64,000 nucleotides of DNA from Diploptera punctata (GCA_030220185.1 JASPKZ010007295.1:342501-406500); one strand, 5' to 3'; counted from the stretch's first letter, positions 31,955-42,383 are shown. The notes: a model not told the origin generated them from the letters alone. Numbers and translations: made by a program.

Positions 31955-32455
31955 GCGTATAACGGAAATGCATGCTATTATGCATTACAGGGACTCTTGT
32001 CCCAACTCAAACTGAAAATATATAAAACTGTTATTCTCCCAGTTGTATTATATGGATATGAAACATGGGCTCTTAATTTAAGGGAGGAAAAAATATTATG
32101 AGTATTTGAGAATAAATTTCTTCGGAACAATTTTGTACCAAAGAGAGATGAACTGACTGACGAATGGAGAAGACCACCTAACAGTTAGATATATTATCTT
32201 CATAGAAACCAGATATAATACGTCTCGTAGACTGCGATGGGCAGGTCATGTGGCACGAATGGGGAATGAAAGAGGAGCATGGAAGCTTCTTATAGGAAAA
32301 CCAAAGGGAAAACGCCCAGTTTGTAGACCAAGAAAGAGGTGCGATAATAACAGTAACCGTGATTTGAGGGAAGTAGATTTCACAAGGGGATGTTCGGATT
32401 AGGTATGTATGGAGAGCTTATATCCGCGCAGCCAGTAGTACCAATGAGTTAGTTA
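31955..32455 (+). mobile_element. RTE-A non-LTR retrotransposon, 5'-truncated
   Basis: Starts at AACGGAAATGCATGCTATTA (GNACYYALQ region) and ends at CCAATGAGTTAGTT, so its tail is AGTT rather than AGTA. Indels throughout; a segment after PVVLYGYETW is shortened. Confidence 0.85.
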
Positions 32456-32459
32456 TAAA

Positions 32460-33150
32460 ACACTACGGAGAAAGTGTAGCATTTTTTCATCATAATCCAT
32501 AATAAATGCTTTGTTCATTTATTTTATTTGTTTTTATTTATAGACGCTTTATTATCTAAGGTTCACTTTTTAAAATGATTTAACTGGGCTAGCAAATAAG
32601 TTTTATACTCTTTTAAATCGAAACTTAAAGACCTAAAACGCCACTCTAAATTATGCTATATGATTCATCGAGGACATTCTCCAATCATATTAAATTTATG
32701 ATTTTTTTAATATCTGCCCATATTGGGATGCATGGAGCAATTTTTAACTTTTTTTTTGTGGGGGGGATTCTATGCCACCTTCATAAATTCAAATACAAAA
32801 CGGAAAAACACACAACTTATTGTCGGAGTATGTGAATAATTATAATTATTCACAGGTAACTGCCCGAGAGAAATACATGTTGATTTAAAAATATGTGAGA
32901 ATTGCATTAAAATGAAGAGTAGATTAGCTCAATGTAACCTAAAGTTACCATATTTACAATGTAAAATACACATTAGTCATTGTTCAGAGAGTGACGCCAA
33001 ATTATCACAAAAAACACGCTAAACTAATATGGTATAGACTAACTCGTCCATTTTCTCACCCTAACTTGTCAAAACTAACACTAACCTGCCCATTTTCTCA
33101 CCCTAACTTGCCCACAAATATAGGTGGACTCCTGGGATAGAACTCCATTA
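32460..33150. other. AT-rich stretch with a short direct repeat
   Basis: CCATTTTCTCACCCTAACTT occurs twice (from about 33,049 and 33,090) with a related spacer. No gene seen. Confidence 0.5.
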
Positions 33151-33191
33151 TATGTAATATAATGTACGGTTAAAAACTATAATATAGTTAC

Positions 33192-33776
33192 CTTGTAGGT
33201 CCGTCTCCTCAACTTAAGTTCTTTTAAACTATGTAGGCCTTTCGGGACTAGTCCCATCATCAGCAGAATGCATTAGGTCCGTTCTTGTTGACCCTTGTTG
33301 AAGCACTGACTTGGTTGTGAGAATTTTGTATAGAGGATTGTGTGGATTAGGTGTGTATTCATTTAGAATCAGGTTGTTGTTGATTTCTCTTAGGATTGCG
33401 ATTTCCTCCATTATATTTATTCTTGTTGGAATGTTTTCTCTATGTACTATTGTGAGGGTGTTATCGATGTTATGCATATGGTGTCCAGCTTGAATTACAT
33501 CGATAACACCCTCACAATAGTACATAGAGAAAACATTCCAACAAGAATAAATATAATGGAGGAAATCGCAATCCTAAGAGAAATCAACAACAACCTGATT
33601 CTAAATGAATACACACCTAATCCACACAATCCTCTATACAAAATTCTCACAACCAAGTCAGTGCTTCAACAAGGGTCAACAAGAACGGACCTAATGCATT
33701 CTGCTGATGATGGGACTAGTCCCGAAAGGCCTACATAATTTTAAAAGAACTTAAGTTGAGGAGACGTACCTACAAG
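33192..33776. mobile_element. Inverted pair of Penelope-like element 3' ends
   Basis: Arms 33,192-33,468 and 33,499-33,776 are near-perfect reverse complements around a 30-nt centre. Each arm encodes the same peptide outward (minus 33,525-33,229; plus 33,442-33,738): NTLTIVHRENIPTRINIMEE, AILREINNNLILNEY and NPHNPLYKIL. This resembles the end of Penelope-like proteins after the GIY-YIG endonuclease (EExxIxxxxxxxLNxxxxxxxxPL). The left copy also keeps AGHHMHN, matching the preceding GH-x motif. Downstream of the coding part is CTGATGATGGGACTAGTCCC followed by GAAA, a hammerhead-like core. Head-to-head pairs of truncated copies are known for Penelope-like elements. Confidence 0.75.
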
Positions 33777-33777
33777 A

Positions 33778-34860
33778 CTATTTAACTCATGCCCCAAATG
33801 GGAGTCAATGACCAATCACGTTTCAATGCTTTCTGTTTTACAACCAATCAGAGTCGTGTTTCACGAAATATTTATCAGTGTTAAATTTACCATATTAAAG
33901 AAAGCTCCTCCTTTTTAATATTCTGAACAGGTCTGACCATTATTTTGCAGTGACTGAGCCCGTAAGAAATACGGCTACCAGATTGTATATATAGTGCATA
34001 GATGTCAACACATAGCGCTTGCAGGAGTTAATATAAAACATTTGTAGCAATTTATTGTACCACCAAAAAAAGAAACCACTGTTTGCACTTTCTTAAATGT
34101 ATTTTTTCCCAGGTAATAATCCAGAAAAATGTAATTGTCATATTTACATTATACGACACCAGAAATGAATTAATATACAGTTTGATGTGTTTCATTTGTT
34201 CTCCACTAGAGAGCATTCTTACAATATTGCGTTCCTTTGGGAATAAATAGTATGATCTGGTTGGATTGATAAACAAAAGAAGCAGATGAAGCGTACCTAT
34301 CGTTTCTCATTTGTTTTCAAACATCGCCGTTTACATTAAATATATAAATATTTTAAAATAACTATAGTTAAATAATGATTTGAGTAAACAGCTTAATTTT
34401 ATTCGTTAAATGGTCCTAACAAATGCCACTCTTGATTTCCAAATTCTCTAGACTATTTAACTCATGCCCCAAATGGGAGTCAATGACCAATCACGTTTCA
34501 ACGATTTCTGTTTTACAACCAATCAGAGTCGTGTTTCACCAAATATTTATCAGTGTTATAATTACCATATTAAAGAAAGCTCCTCCTTACAATATTGCGT
34601 TCCTTTGGCAATAAATAGTATGATCTGGTTGCAGTGATAAACAAAAGAAGCAGTAGAAGCGTACCTATCGTTTCTCATTTGTTTTCAAACATCGCCGTTT
34701 ACATTAAATATATAAATATTTTAAAATAACTATAGTTAAATAATGATCTGTGAGTAAACAGCTTAATTTTATTCGTTAAATAGTCCTAACAAATGCCACT
34801 CTTGATTTCCAAATTCTCTAGATAAATTCACTCCTCACTTCGTGAGTCGTGAATTTATCG
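33778..34860. repeat. Tandemly duplicated repeat unit (two copies here, one at 37 kb)
   Basis: ACTATTTAACTCATGCCCCA begins blocks at about 33,778 and 34,451. The block containing ACAATATTGCGTTCCTTTGG to CACTCTTGATTTCCAAATTC is present at about 34,210-34,448 and 34,588-34,820. Both are almost identical over long stretches. A diverged third copy is at 37,018-37,540. Confidence 0.88.
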
Positions 34861-34934
34861 ATAATTTGGAAATCACTCGTGGCATTACTTATGATAACTA
34901 TATTATAGTTTTTAACCGTACATTATATTACTGT

Positions 34935-35935
34935 GAACTAATACCTCAACGGAAAATCACCATGAATTTTACTAGTATCGATCCATTATATGCGAATAAA
35001 CATGTTGGCAATTGGCTCTAGCGGGAACGTGTTTTATCACGTTTACCAACATGGCGCTAGCAGTCACTATCTTGGTCTTTCCGATCAAAAATTCACAGGC
35101 GGTACCCTGTCATAAAATAGCCTTTTTTTAAATTACGGATCTATTTTGACTTAAAACGAATTGACGAATCCTCAAGAAGTCCTATAGCAATAATTCGACC
35201 TGGATTGCATATTTTAATGCTACATATGTATGCACTAATAAAAGGCAAATATTGTCGAGATACATATGTAGGAATTTTATACATAGGTATTTTTATTATA
35301 CATCTTTTAACATATTAGCCTCCATATTGAACATCAAACAACATAATTTAACATTATTGCAGAATTATACTATTTTTGTTTATTTTTTGTTTTTATTGAA
35401 TTGTTATCTAAAATCGTAGCAAGAAATGAAAAAAAAATGCAGTTAAACGTTATTGTGCTGACACATACGTTATCATTCCACTACATTTTCATTATACTCG
35501 TATTCGAAGCTAATTTGCACGAGTCGATGCAGACAATGCCTCGTTTTAAATAGGCCTATTTCCCTTTTATGTTCTCAAAACTCATCAACACATTATGTGT
35601 GTTCTAATTCCTGCCATCATCACATATCGTACCTGTCAGTAGCTGTATTTGTTATCCATGGCACTAGTCACATCTTTCTTGTCAAAGCTAAAAACATGAC
35701 TTCTTATTGACAGTATATTCTTTGACAACAGATGGTAGAACATTTCTCTGGCCTAATTTGTAATAACGGTATACGGTGTAAGATAAAAACCTCAAATTGG
35801 ACAATATTTACGAAGCAATCTACATAAGAACATACAACGGTTTTCTTCAAAGAAACAGGTACGACTTACAGTTTTAGGGGCATCCTATTTCATTTAGCAG
35901 TGAATTTTATAAATGAATGTGAGAAATAAAATACT
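34935..35935. other. No gene seen
   Basis: Contains an isolated GC-richer patch at 35,018-35,112 with an ATG in an AACATGG context (35,052), followed by a 30-codon frame without recognisable features; not called as a gene. Confidence 0.35.
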
Positions 35936-35937
35936 TA

Positions 35938-35950
35938 TTCACACACACAC

Positions 35951-35981
<31 letters not shown>

Positions 35982-36001
35982 TGTGTGTGTGTGTGTGTGT
36001 G
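35938..36001. repeat. Compound microsatellite (CA)n(TACA)n(TA)n(TG)n
   Basis: The tract itself is an imperfect palindrome, CA at the left mirrored by TG at the right. Confidence 0.95.
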
Positions 36002-36065
36002 TTATAATTAAATGTTTAACATTGAGCAATGCAAGCTTAATATGGTATGATAAGAAAAATAAATG

Positions 36066-36141
36066 CTTGGACGGGATTCGAACCCGGATCTCTGAGTCTG
36101 TACCTCAGCGTGATATCCATTACACTACCAGGTGAATCCAA
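36066..36141 (-). ncRNA. tRNA-shaped repeat, family 2 (copy A)
   Basis: On the minus strand the 76-nt block has an acceptor-like TTGGA/TCCAA pairing, A-box-like GGTAGTGTAATGGATATCAC, an anticodon arm CTGAG-GTACAGA-CTCAG, and a T arm CCGGGTTCGAATCCCG. The would-be anticodon is ACA, which normal cytosolic tRNAs do not use. A T-rich tail follows (AAGCATTTATTTTTCTTATC). Copies B (36,267) and C (36,383) are the same sequence. It is best regarded as a tRNA-derived repeat, not a functional tRNA. Confidence 0.75.
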
Positions 36142-36323
36142 TTCAAACACTTATTTTTCTTATATATGTATTATATTCTCCATTACTACTAGATTACTAG
36201 TTCTCGCGACATCAAGTAATAATGGAGAATATAATACATAATTATATAAGAAAAATAAGTGTTTGAATTGGATTCGCCTGGTAGTGTAATGGATATCACG
36301 TTGAGGTACAGACTCAGAGATCC

Positions 36324-36324
<1 letters not shown>
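36084..36324. repeat. Inverted doublet of tRNA-shaped repeat (A and B)
   Basis: Copy A (minus) and copy B (plus) face each other as arms of about 105-110 bp. These include the flanking AATTCAAACACTTATTTTTC and TATTATATTCTCCATTACTA, and the centre is about 20-25 nt. The right arm is cut by a (TA)n tract at the T arm of copy B. Confidence 0.85.
36267..36324 (+). ncRNA. tRNA-shaped repeat, family 2 (copy B, truncated)
   Basis: Same as copy A up to AGACTCAGAGATCCGG, then interrupted by (TA)n at 36,325, so the T arm is missing. Confidence 0.7.

Positions 36325-36360
<36 letters not shown>
36325..36360. repeat. (TA)n microsatellite
   Basis: About 36 bp of TA between tRNA-shaped copies B and C. 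Confidence 0.95.
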
Positions 36361-36362
<2 letters not shown>

Positions 36363-36382
36363 TATGATAAGAAAAATAAATG

Positions 36383-36458
36383 CCTGGACGGGATTCGAAC
36401 CCGGATCTCTGAGTCTGTACCTGAGCGTGATATCAATTACACTACCAGGTGAATCCAA
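36383..36458 (-). ncRNA. tRNA-shaped repeat, family 2 (copy C)
   Basis: Minus-strand copy, with the same GTACAGA loop and a GGGTTCGAATCCCG T arm. One stem change (CTCAG against GTACAGA) is at the anticodon stem (CTGAGC in place of CTCAGC on the plus strand). Bounded by (TA)n on the right (36,470-36,490). Confidence 0.7.
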
Positions 36459-36494
36459 TTCAAATACTTATATATATATATATATATATATTCA

Positions 36495-37015
36495 GGATCT
36501 ACATAATATAAAATTGATATCACATAAAATTCGGGCTCGTGTTTTCTGTATATTATGTGCATATTATTTTTTTAGCACCTACAACAAACTAACAGTTGGC
36601 TATAGCATATATTATTTTCTCCAGAAAATTTTTAAAATCATGATGAATATATTACCATCATTGGATTTACTCTACTTTAAACCTATTTTGAGCGTCATGA
36701 AATTTGAGTCTATGAATGAATGAAGTCTGAATGTTGTTAATAAGGCGAATTGGGAAAAGCTAAAGACTCGTCTCTGTAATTCGTACGTAGTGCTTGGGTT
36801 TTCCTTTATTTGACTTACTTCCAGTAGTCTAGTACCTTCTCTTCTTTCCAAGTTTTAAAATTGATGCGAAAACTATACAATTAATACATATTTTATGGGA
36901 TGGAGTCACTGTCTGATTATTTACGGTAGGCCTATATACGTTTTCTACACTCTCCTTTAAATAATCTATGATCGGCCCCTTTATCAGTAGTTTTACTGTT
37001 TAAAAGAGAATTTTA
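36495..37015. other. AT-rich stretch, no gene seen
   Basis: Nothing recognisable. Confidence 0.35.
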
Positions 37016-37017
37016 TA

Positions 37018-37540
37018 TGACTATTTAACTCATGTCGCAAATGGTAGTCAATGACCAATCACGTTTCAATGAATTCTGTTTTACAACCAATGACAGTCGT
37101 GTTTCACTTCGCTCTTTATCGATTTCTCTTTATCAGCTCCTGCTTTTATGATAAAGAAAGCTCCTCTTTTTTTAATATTCTGAACAGGTTAGACCATTAT
37201 TTTTCTCCAACAAATACATTGAATATAGCAAATAATGAATAGATTCAGTGATTGTACTGAGTTGTTTATTGAAAATATAAATGAGTAACCTATAATGTTG
37301 ATTATAATAGTTTGATGTGTTTCATTATGTCTCCACTAGAGTGCATTCTTACAATATTGCCATCCTATTTGGTAATAAATAATATGATCGAGTTGCAGTG
37401 AATATACATAACCTCACATTTCTAATTTGTTTTCAAACATCTTGATTTCCAAATTCTCTAGATAAATTCACTCCTCACTTCTTGAGTCGTGAACTTATCG
37501 ATAATTTGGAAATCACTCGTGGCATTACTTATGAATAATG
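37018..37540. repeat. Third, diverged copy of the 33.8-34.9 kb repeat unit
   Basis: ACTATTTAACTCATGTCGCA through GTGGCATTACTTATGAATAA matches both copies inside the 33,155-34,930 element, with several deletions. It includes the hairpin with GATTTCCAAATTCTCTAG and its inverted partner. The inverted ends of the host element are not present. Confidence 0.85.
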
Positions 37541-37736
37541 TGTATTAGAATTATTTAACATCTCCAAAACACTTTTTTATTTCATTTCAGTCCGATTATT
37601 TCTTTCTTATTTAAAATATGATTGATTCCATCCGTTCTTTTTTTAATTTCTCAACGTCCTTTTTTTTTCTCGATGTGTTTCTTAATTTAATTCGGAGGAT
37701 GTTATAAAATTTGAATTCAGCAATTTCTTCAAAATT

Positions 37737-38335
37737 TAGGAATGAGATACATAAATAAATTAAACATAAGCTCAATTCTGGAATATGTTACGAGTCTCAA
37801 TTCTGGAATATGCTACGAGTAGGAACTCTTGTCCCAACTTCTTTAAAAAAACGTTGAATTGAAAATATATAGGCCTACAACTGTTCTTCTCCCAGTTAAA
37901 TGGATGCGAAACATGGATCCTTACTTTAAGGGAGGAGAAAAGATTACGAGTATTTGAAAATAAAGTTTTAGGATTTTTTTTTTGGACCAAAGAGAGATGA
38001 ACATACAGACGGATGGACGGAGAATACTACACAACAGTGGGCTTACATGATCTTTATAAGAAATCATATACAGTAAGAACAGTAAAGTCTCGTACACTGC
38101 GATGGGTAGGATATGTGGCACGAATGAGGAATGAAACAGGATCATGAAAGCTTCTTGTAGGAAAACCAGAGGGAAAGTGCCCAGTTGGTAGACCAAGAAT
38201 GAAGTGGGAGGATAACATTAATCATGATGAGGGAAGTAGATTATACAGGAGATGATTGGAAAGCGTTGGCTTAGGATAGGGATGTACTGAGAGCTTATGT
38301 CGTGCGGCCATGAACCTACGGGTTGGATAGTGTCA
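37737..38335 (+). mobile_element. RTE-A non-LTR retrotransposon, 5'-truncated and decayed
   Basis: Similarity begins around GGAATGAGATACATAAATAA (NRNETHKEIKH region) and runs to GGTTGGATAGTGTCAAG. A short stretch, TCTGGAATATGYTACGAGT, is locally duplicated near the start. No open frame. Confidence 0.85.
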
Positions 38336-38339
38336 AGTT

Positions 38340-38955
38340 TAAATAAATAATAAATAAATAAAGCCTGATATGACCCTTTAGGGCAAAGGCCTCCCTGTAC
38401 AGGGGTTAAGCTCTATTTGAGAGTGTCACCCGGTGAGCTACTCCGTGGTGAGAAGTTTACTTGGATGTAGCACTTGGTTTGTATACACTGTCTGTTCTGT
38501 GATTAGTTAATACACAGTTGGCTCTCCATCGTTTCAAGTTTAGAACGTTATAAATATTAATTGCTAACAATTTTCTTTTGTTTCTAGAATATTTATAATT
38601 AAATTATGGTTTGTTACATTTGTTTATACCAAACATTTTAATAATTGAAAAGCTGTGCAAAACATTTCTTCCACTTACTTGTGTTTTGCACTCTTTTAAC
38701 TTTACTATCTAACCTCTCTTGGTTAACTCTTGTTTTTTTTCGACCCCGACACTATTAGGGCATCCGAGGGCTAGGGAGTCTTTACTTTCTTCCATTTCTT
38801 CTTTCCTTTATTTTCTTTTCTTCTCCAGAAAAGCCTGACCAGAGGCTATAAGATGGCAGCCCCATCACTGGTCTTGCCTTCCTTTGGCCAGCAACCAATT
38901 GAAGGGACTATTATTATGCTTTCAAGTCTTATACGAGAATTTCCCTCAAACGCTG
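38340..38955. other. No gene seen; possible unknown repeat
   Basis: An AAAT tract at 38,340-38,360, then GC-richer text (GCCTCCCTGTACAGGGGTTA) and CT/TC-rich stretches near 38,775-38,825. I recognise no family. Confidence 0.35.
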
Positions 38956-38956
38956 G

Positions 38957-39020
38957 AGGGAAAATTTTCTATAGGATCGTAACAGGCCTTGGCCTAATAC
39001 TTGGAAGGAAGAAGAAGAAA
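38957..39020 (+). mobile_element. RTE-B-type 3' terminus with GAA repeat
   Basis: GGAAAATTTTCTATAGGATC and AGGCCTTGGCCTAATACTTG, then GAAGGAAGAAGAAGAAA, match the reverse complement of 18,690-18,745, the 3' end of the RTE-B copy at 18.7 kb. Short 5'-truncated insertion. Confidence 0.85.
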
Positions 39021-39438
39021 TTTTCAACAAAGTAATTCTAAACTTAACTTTGACGAGATGGTGCCCTACGCTTTACGTAACAAACTTACAAAGATAGTTA
39101 CTATGTTCTTTTTATTACTGGAAGAAACTAGTCAGCATGAAAAGAGCAGGTAATAATAAGCTCATAAGGTTAAGGATCACTCGTTGTTAATGTGAAGTGC
39201 CTTGACAATGGCCTCCCAACTAAGGTAAGCACGGCACATCCCGGATTCTTAGTCTTTATCTCATTATGCTGCATTATAATGCTTTCAAAATGTATATATT
39301 GATTTGGTGTATATACAAATTACTAAAATAAATACAATAGCTTTGAAGAGTCAAGACTGAACAGGGTGGTTGCTGTCACTGGTTAGAGACATGTCAGCAT
39401 GATCAGCAATCTTTAAAATTTTGTTTCAGTTTTCTTAA

Positions 39439-40646
39439 CCCGTCAGAACACGCGCATAATTTTGCACCGTTACCACACGCGCTGGGCATTTTTTACCCGA
39501 AACTTTATTAAGTGATATTAACAGCAAAATGTAATTTTTAGAATATTCTATAATTATATCTTTATTTTGACAATGTCTATCCTTCATTTGACCATGTCTA
39601 AATTATTTATTGTTTAATTTAACAATACATAAAATAAGATCTAAGTATGTACTACATTTTCTTCACAAAAATACTGTAGTATAATGTATTAGTTCAGTGC
39701 AAACAAAAATTATGAAAATGTCATATATATTTAGCAGCCACTCACACACTATGTTCACTTCCTGAATCGGGATTTACCCCCCCCCCCTAAAAAAATTAAC
39801 AATGCACATGAGCATTAACTGCACAATAATGTTCTTCAGAAAAATACTGCAATATTATGTTTCTTGTTCAGTGCTAACATTAATTAAAAATAAATAATGA
39901 TTATAGCATTTGGGAGCCAGTCACTCAAATACTATTGTCACTTCCAGCATCAGAATTGGCACACCCCTCGCAGAAAGGCACAGAATATTCTTTACAGATC
40001 ATCTTGGTACAGCTGTGGCATGAAGTAGTTGTTTTACGATCTTTCTTCTTCGGACATACTTCACATCGAACTGAAGACATCTTCATACGTTTCTGTGTCG
40101 ATTGGGTTTGTTCCTCCACACCAGCCAATCTTCGAATAGTGGATCTATTTTCTCCAATAAGTTCCATCTTTACCTTTGTAACTAACAAACTGAGACAGTG
40201 GAGCATCATCCTCATAGTCTTCATCACTCATAGTTGCTTCCTGTTCTGTATCAGAATTATGTTCACTTTCGGAGAGATGATCGGCTTCATCTCCTGATTC
40301 ATGTTCAATAACATCTTCATCTTCATTTAGCCAGTTTACTATTTGTCCACTTTGCCTATATTATAAGTCCATTTTGTAATGGAAAATAGAAATGGCGCAC
40401 AAATAAAATGATTCACTATTTATGTTACTTATTCACACGCGCTGGGAAATTCTTACCCAATCTTGATATATGCATGCATAAACTCCTGCAGTCACAGGAA
40501 AACTAACTACATCTTACATACAACAATGCAAAAATATCTGAAAGAAAGGTACTGAAAACGGCAGATAAATTTAAATTCAAACACAGTGTTGCCAACAAAA
40601 AGAATAACGTCTGGGTATTTTTTACCCTGGCGCGTGTGCTTACGGG
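39439..40646 (-). mobile_element. piggyBac element, internally deleted, TTAA duplication
   Basis: TTAA at 39,435-39,438 and 40,647-40,650 flank inverted ends CCCGTCAGAACACGCGC (left) and CCCGTAAGCACACGCGC (right, read inward). A second pair of sub-terminal inverted repeats (CACGCGCTGGGCATTTTTTA and relatives) also lies inside both ends. TTAA and a CCC terminus are diagnostic of piggyBac. At 1.2 kb it is about half of a full element. Confidence 0.92.
39925..40390 (-). pseudogene. piggyBac transposase with catalytic core deleted
   Basis: The minus strand from about 40,390 encodes an acidic N-terminus (DEDVIEHESGDEADHLSESE; MSDEDYEDDAPLSQF). It then shifts frame near 40,165 and continues 40,160-39,925 as the Cys-rich C-terminal zinc-binding domain. 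Cys pairs are seen in VRCEVCPKKK, TSCHSCTKMICKE and PFCEGCAN. The DDD catalytic region between these parts is absent. Keeping both termini of the protein, including the DNA-binding Cys-rich domain, is notable. As it stands it has a frameshift. Confidence 0.85.
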
Positions 40647-40783
40647 TTAACTGGATTCAGTTAGGTATCTGTTAAAGTAGCTACTCTAATGTTCTACGAG
40701 CTGATGATCAACTTACTTAAATTCTATAATACTTAAAATATAATTAATTTGCATATTAGAACATAATATGATACAAAAATTTA

Positions 40784-40959
40784 AGTAAGTGATCCCACAA
40801 CAGACCCGGAGGCCCTTGGGGTAGTAGGAGGTTAGGGCTCCCACTTTTTCTAGACAATCGGCACTTTATGTCAGCCGGGTTGTCAGCCCTGCGTGACGGC
40901 CGCCTTTACCCCCAGAACAAGCGTCTGGTACTCATTCCCGTTAGAGGCTGAGTCGACCC
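40784..40959 (-). mobile_element. 5'-truncated SINE P4 with 16-bp duplication
   Basis: ATGATACAAAAATTTA flanks it on both sides (40,768-40,783 and 40,960-40,975). The body matches P4 (TTGTCTAGAAAAAGTGGGAG on the minus strand) but starts after the head. Confidence 0.93.
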
Positions 40960-40992
40960 ATGATACAAAAATTTACTAATTTTTATGCACTA

Positions 40993-41928
40993 CTAGCTAA
41001 TACCCGGCGTGCGCTGCTACGCCTAAATAAATGAAAATTATTGTGCTTTTATGTTTAGTTGAATAAGCAAAAGGAACAATTATTATAAATTTATATTTTT
41101 TAGATACCCCGTGCTGGTTACCCGGCGTTGCCCGGGAATCTACTTAACCCGATATTCTTGACATAAATGAGCTGAAGTACGAAAATTAATGTGTTTTATG
41201 TTTAGTTAAATAAGTAAAAGGAAAAATGTATATGGTAATTATTTATAGATACCCCGTGCTGTTTACCCGGAGTTGTCCGGTAATCTACTCATCCCGATCT
41301 TCTTGGCATAAATGAGCTGAAAGGCAAAAATTAATGCATTTTTTATGATTAGTTGAATAAGTAAAATGAAAAATAATTATAAATGTATATCGTAATTATG
41401 TTAATATTCCCCGTGCTGATTACCCGGTGTTGCTCGGGAATCTACTATCTCCACCTTCTTGGCATAAATGAGCTAAAAAAGACAAAATGCGTTATTATGA
41501 GTTATCCGTAAAAATACCCGCCATGTGCTGCTAAGCTTGCACAGGAATCTACATAATTGTCTCGATCTTCTTGGTATCAATGAAAGACAAAAATAGTTAT
41601 TGTGAGTTATCCATAAGAGATAAACATATGCTGTCACGGACGTTTTTGTAGAGCTATTTGAAATATTCAATTCTGTGCACATTAATTTTGTGTATTTGTT
41701 ATGGTTTAGGCAGCGTAAGCCATTTAAGCGTCCAATGAGCTACTTTTTTTACGTTTTCCACTACAAAGGGCGATTTTTAACTGTGTAGGAGTTGGGTATC
41801 ACAACTCTCTTATAGCGTATGTTCATCCTGGGAATCTCCTGAACATTTTGCAAAAAGCCCCATCACAATCGGAACAACGGTATGGCCGTGCATAAAGTAC
41901 GAACAAACAAACATTTTTATATATTAGA
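40993..41928 (-). mobile_element. Non-autonomous Helitron, copy 3
   Basis: Minus strand: begins TCTAATATATAAAAATG (41,928 downward) and ends with hairpin GGCGTAGCAGCGCACGCCGG and CTAG at 40,993-40,996 before a host T. Three internal units near 41,103, 41,249 and 41,404 each repeat a TACCCGGCGTTGCCCGGGAA-like motif at ~150-bp spacing. It is longer than copies 1 and 2 because of these extra units. Confidence 0.9.
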
Positions 41929-41938
41929 TGTACTAAAA

Positions 41939-42345
41939 GAGATTACGAGTATTTGAGAATAAAGTTCTTAGGAAAATGTTTGAATAAAGAGAGATGAACA
42001 GGCAGGTGAATGGAGAAGACTACATAACAGTGAACTACATGGTCTTTATAGGAAGCCAGATATAATAAAAACACAAGTCTCGTAGACTGACATGGGCAGG
42101 ACATGTGGCACGAATGGGGAATGAAAGACGTGCATGGAAGCTTCTTGTATGAAAACCAGAGGGATAACGCCCAGTTGGTAGACCAAAAATGACGTGGGAG
42201 AATAACATTAACTATGATTTGAGGGAAGTAGATTATACAGGGAATGATTGTAAAACATTAGCCCAGGATAGTGATTGTATGGAGAGCTTATGTCTGCGCG
42301 ACCATGAACTTACTGGTTCGATAGTGCCAGTGAGTTAATCAGTTA
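41939..42345 (+). mobile_element. RTE-A non-LTR retrotransposon, 5'-truncated
   Basis: Starts at GAGATTACGAGTATTTGAGA (RLRVFENKVL) and ends GTGCCAGTGAGTTAATCAGT. It abuts the Helitron, which may have removed or displaced its upstream part. Confidence 0.88.
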
Positions 42346-42383
42346 GTTGTGACTATTTTTGCTATTTTTTATGTACTAACTCG

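Larger units (their letters stand above)
33155..34930. mobile_element. DNA element with ~36-bp inverted ends carrying a Penelope-like pair
   Basis: TAATATAATGTACGGTTAAA at 33,155 continues for about 36 bp and recurs as its reverse complement ending at 34,930. TA at the outer edge suggests a TA target duplication. The interior holds the Penelope-like inverted pair (33,192-33,776) and two direct copies of a 250-400 bp unit. A hairpin at about 34,795-34,885 (GATTTCCAAATTCTCTAG paired with an ATAATTTGGAAATC arm) lies near the right end. No transposase. Confidence 0.75.

Noticed and set aside
35018..35112. Possible first exon with AACATGG start context
   Set aside because: The frame is only 30 codons, without signal peptide or motif, and there is no donor site or downstream exon that I can support.
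36084..36490. Plus and minus open frames of 89-154 codons through the tRNA-shaped cluster
   Set aside because: They consist of tRNA-like sequence and TA repeats read as Ile-Tyr runs.
40784..40975. Long terminal repeats of an LTR element suggested by identical 16-bp flanks
   Set aside because: The flanks are a target-site duplication around a truncated SINE. No LTRs, gag or integrase are seen anywhere in the window.
41103..41440. CRISPR-like array (regularly spaced GC-rich repeats)
   Set aside because: Three ~150-bp units inside a Helitron with similar, not unique, spacers, in a eukaryotic repeat context.
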